Source: an uncultured Stenotrophomonas sp. | Lineage (GTDB): Bacteria > Pseudomonadota > Gammaproteobacteria > Xanthomonadales > Xanthomonadaceae | NCBI GenBank assembly: GCA_913775725.1 | Contig: CAJYNG010000008.1 | Span: forward strand, 372,001-436,000 | Length of the DNA stretch: 64,000 bases | Direction of reading: 5' to 3' | Shown here: piece after piece, positions 62,874-64,000 of the stretch | Position numbering within the stretch: the stretch's first letter is position 1 | How the letters are laid out: every line of letters starts with the position of its first letter | Program-made: the position numbers and the translations under genes | The notes under the pieces: generated by a model | Seen by the model: only the letters and a program-made list of their open reading frames with translations | Database searches by the model: none | Told to the model about the DNA's origin: nothing

Positions 62874-63788
62874 ATGCTGGAACGGATCCACCTCAGCATC
62901 GTGCAGCAGGTCGAGCAGCAGGGCTCGCTCACCGCCGCGGCCGGCGTACTCAACCTGACCCAGTCGGCGCTCAGCCACAGCATGAAGAAGCTGGAGCAGC
63001 AGCTCGGCACCGATGTCTGGCTGCGTGAGGGCCGCAGCCTGCGCCTGACCCAGGCCGGGCAGTACCTGCTGGCGGTCGCCAACCGCGTACTGCCGCAGCT
63101 GGACCTGGCCGAAGAGCGGCTGGGCCAGTTCGCACAGGGCGAGCGTGGCGCCCTGCGCATCGGCATGGAGTGCCACCCCTGCTACCAGTGGCTGCTGAAG
63201 ATCGTCTCGCCGTACCTGGCCGCGTGGCCGGACGTGGATGTGGACGTCAAACAGAAGTTCCAGTTCGGCGGCATCGGCGCGTTGTTCGGCTACGAAATCG
63301 ATCTGCTGGTCACCCCTGATCCGTTGCTGAAGCCGGGCCTGAAGTTCATTCCCGTGTTCGACTACGAGCAGGTGCTGGTGGTGGCCAAGAGCCACGCCCT
63401 GGCCAAGGTGGATTACGTAAAGCCACGCCAGCTCGGCCAGGAAGTGCTGATCAGCTACCCGGTGCCGTTCGAGCGCCTGGACATCTACAACCAGTTCCTG
63501 CTGCCGGCCGGCATCACGCCGCGGCGCCACAAGGCCATTGAAACCACCGACATCATGATGCAGATGGTGGCCAGCGGCCGCGGCGTGGCCGCCATGCCGC
63601 GCTGGCTGGTGGAAGAGTACGCCGCGCGCATGGACGTGGTGCCCGTGCGCCTGGGCGCCAAAGGCATCCCCAAGCAGATCTATCTGGGCGCACGCGAGGC
63701 GGATACCGGCATCGACTACCTGCAGTCCTTCATCGAACTGGCCCGTAACAGCTCGCCGCTTGCCGGCAATGCAGGCGGAGCCCGTTGA
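62874..63788 (+). CDS. metR: LysR-type regulator MetR
   Basis: A 304-residue LysR regulator. The HTH is at 15-45 (GSLTAAAGVLNLTQSALSHSMKKLEQQLG); the effector domain (~88-300) has the MetR-like CHPCYQWLL and DLLVTPDP stretches. MetR responds to homocysteine and controls methionine genes. It is divergent from the mes operon. The start ATG at 62874 is preferred; GTG at 62859 is possible. Confidence 0.87.
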   Translation: MLERIHLSIVQQVEQQGSLTAAAGVLNLTQSALSHSMKKLEQQLGTDVWLREGRSLRLTQAGQYLLAVANRVLPQLDLAEERLGQFAQGERGALRIGMECHPCYQWLLKIVSPYLAAWPDVDVDVKQKFQFGGIGALFGYEIDLLVTPDPLLKPGLKFIPVFDYEQVLVVAKSHALAKVDYVKPRQLGQEVLISYPVPFERLDIYNQFLLPAGITPRRHKAIETTDIMMQMVASGRGVAAMPRWLVEEYAARMDVVPVRLGAKGIPKQIYLGAREADTGIDYLQSFIELARNSSPLAGNAGGAR

Positions 63789-64000
63789 TGCCTGCACCTG
63801 GATCACTGCGGACGGAAGCCTTCATCAACACCTTTTCACTGGAGGTCAGCGCGAAGGCCATGCCCGCGCTGCGCGCCGAGGCCGGCCGCATACCGCATGG
63901 CACGACGATCTCCATTCCCTACCTGGCCAGTGAGGATGACGACGCACGCCTGGTCGCCGCGCACACGGTGCGCGCGCTCGGCTTCGAGCCGATGCCGCAT
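63788..64000 (+). CDS. Methylenetetrahydrofolate reductase-like protein, partial
   Basis: The first 71 residues of a gene that runs off the window. INTFSLEVSAKAMPAL and GTTISIPYLASEDDDAR...GFEPMPH resemble the N-terminus of the MTHFR/MetF barrel (F-S-x-E-V, PH motif). It overlaps the metR stop by one base (TGATG). It may be a MetF paralogue linked with MesD methyl supply. Confidence 0.65.
   Translation, partial: MPAPGSLRTEAFINTFSLEVSAKAMPALRAEAGRIPHGTTISIPYLASEDDDARLVAAHTVRALGFEPMPH

Noticed and set aside
1..64000. tRNA, rRNA, CRISPR arrays, insertion sequences, prophage genes
   Set aside because: Looked for by eye; none with convincing structure or coding sequence was found.

Overview
The window is about 64 kb of high-GC DNA (roughly two-thirds G+C by eye) from a gammaproteobacterium of the Xanthomonadaceae, most likely Stenotrophomonas. 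The evidence is the codon use, the many TonB-dependent receptors, a GTAG-type (SMAG-like) palindromic repeat, a PL6/PL17 alginate locus of the kind known from S. maltophilia, and the MesD/MesX methionine module. This is inference from gene content; no rRNA, tRNA, CRISPR array or complete mobile element was seen.

Layout. (1) 1-4.1 kb, minus strand: four tandem RebB-family (R-body) genes, the leftmost cut by the window edge, with a NUDIX protein and an amidoligase-like protein. (2) 4.1-9.6 kb, minus: a complete functional-amyloid operon in the order fapA-B-C-D-E-F behind a sigma-54 type promoter, with a divergent sigma-54 activator (9.9-11.3 kb). (3) 11.4-19.7 kb: regulators, a VOC protein, HAD phosphatase, secreted nuclease, a secreted gluzincin-like protein, a CocE/NonD hydrolase, a small lipoprotein, an S41-like protein and a frameshifted membrane gene. 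(4) 19.7-31.7 kb: an alginate utilisation locus. PL6 and PL17 lyases, a hexuronate-type MFS transporter, a DEH reductase (SDR), an SGNH esterase and KDG kinase run leftward; a large TonB-dependent receptor and a FadR/UxuR-type GntR regulator run rightward; TGGTATG/CATACCA sites lie between. (5) 31.8-34.0 kb: a lower-GC beta-helix-like membrane protein. (6) 34.2-45.7 kb: an acyl-CoA synthetase, a CrbR/CrbS-like two-component pair, a MaoC-like protein, a hydrolase, a TonB-dependent receptor, a PHB-depolymerase-type esterase and an AraC regulator; CCTAGG-centred palindromes lie in two divergent promoter regions. (7) 46.0-57.6 kb: a lasso peptide cluster. (8) 57.7-64 kb: an ArsB-like permease, small hypothetical genes, and a methionine module (FMN reductase, MesX, MesD, divergent MetR, and the start of an MTHFR-like gene).

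The most interesting system is the lasso cluster. A 53-residue precursor, too short for most gene callers, has a predicted core AHNHGTLWDGVFPTTSP (Ala1-Asp9 ring, two His in the ring) and a leader with a duplicated ELIELG recognition block. Maturation genes B and C follow. Beyond them lie an exporter and, facing the other way, a TonB-dependent receptor operon with a three-gene ABC-2 transporter. Two near-identical AT-rich palindromes (ATGTTA-TATC[GA]-TAACAT type), resembling Zur boxes, lie before the precursor and before the receptor/exporter pair. This suggests, as a hypothesis, a zinc-controlled lasso peptide with a dedicated export and uptake route. The second unusual system is the R-body plus Fap amyloid neighbourhood, where two operons share a long promoter-like element with identical spacing.
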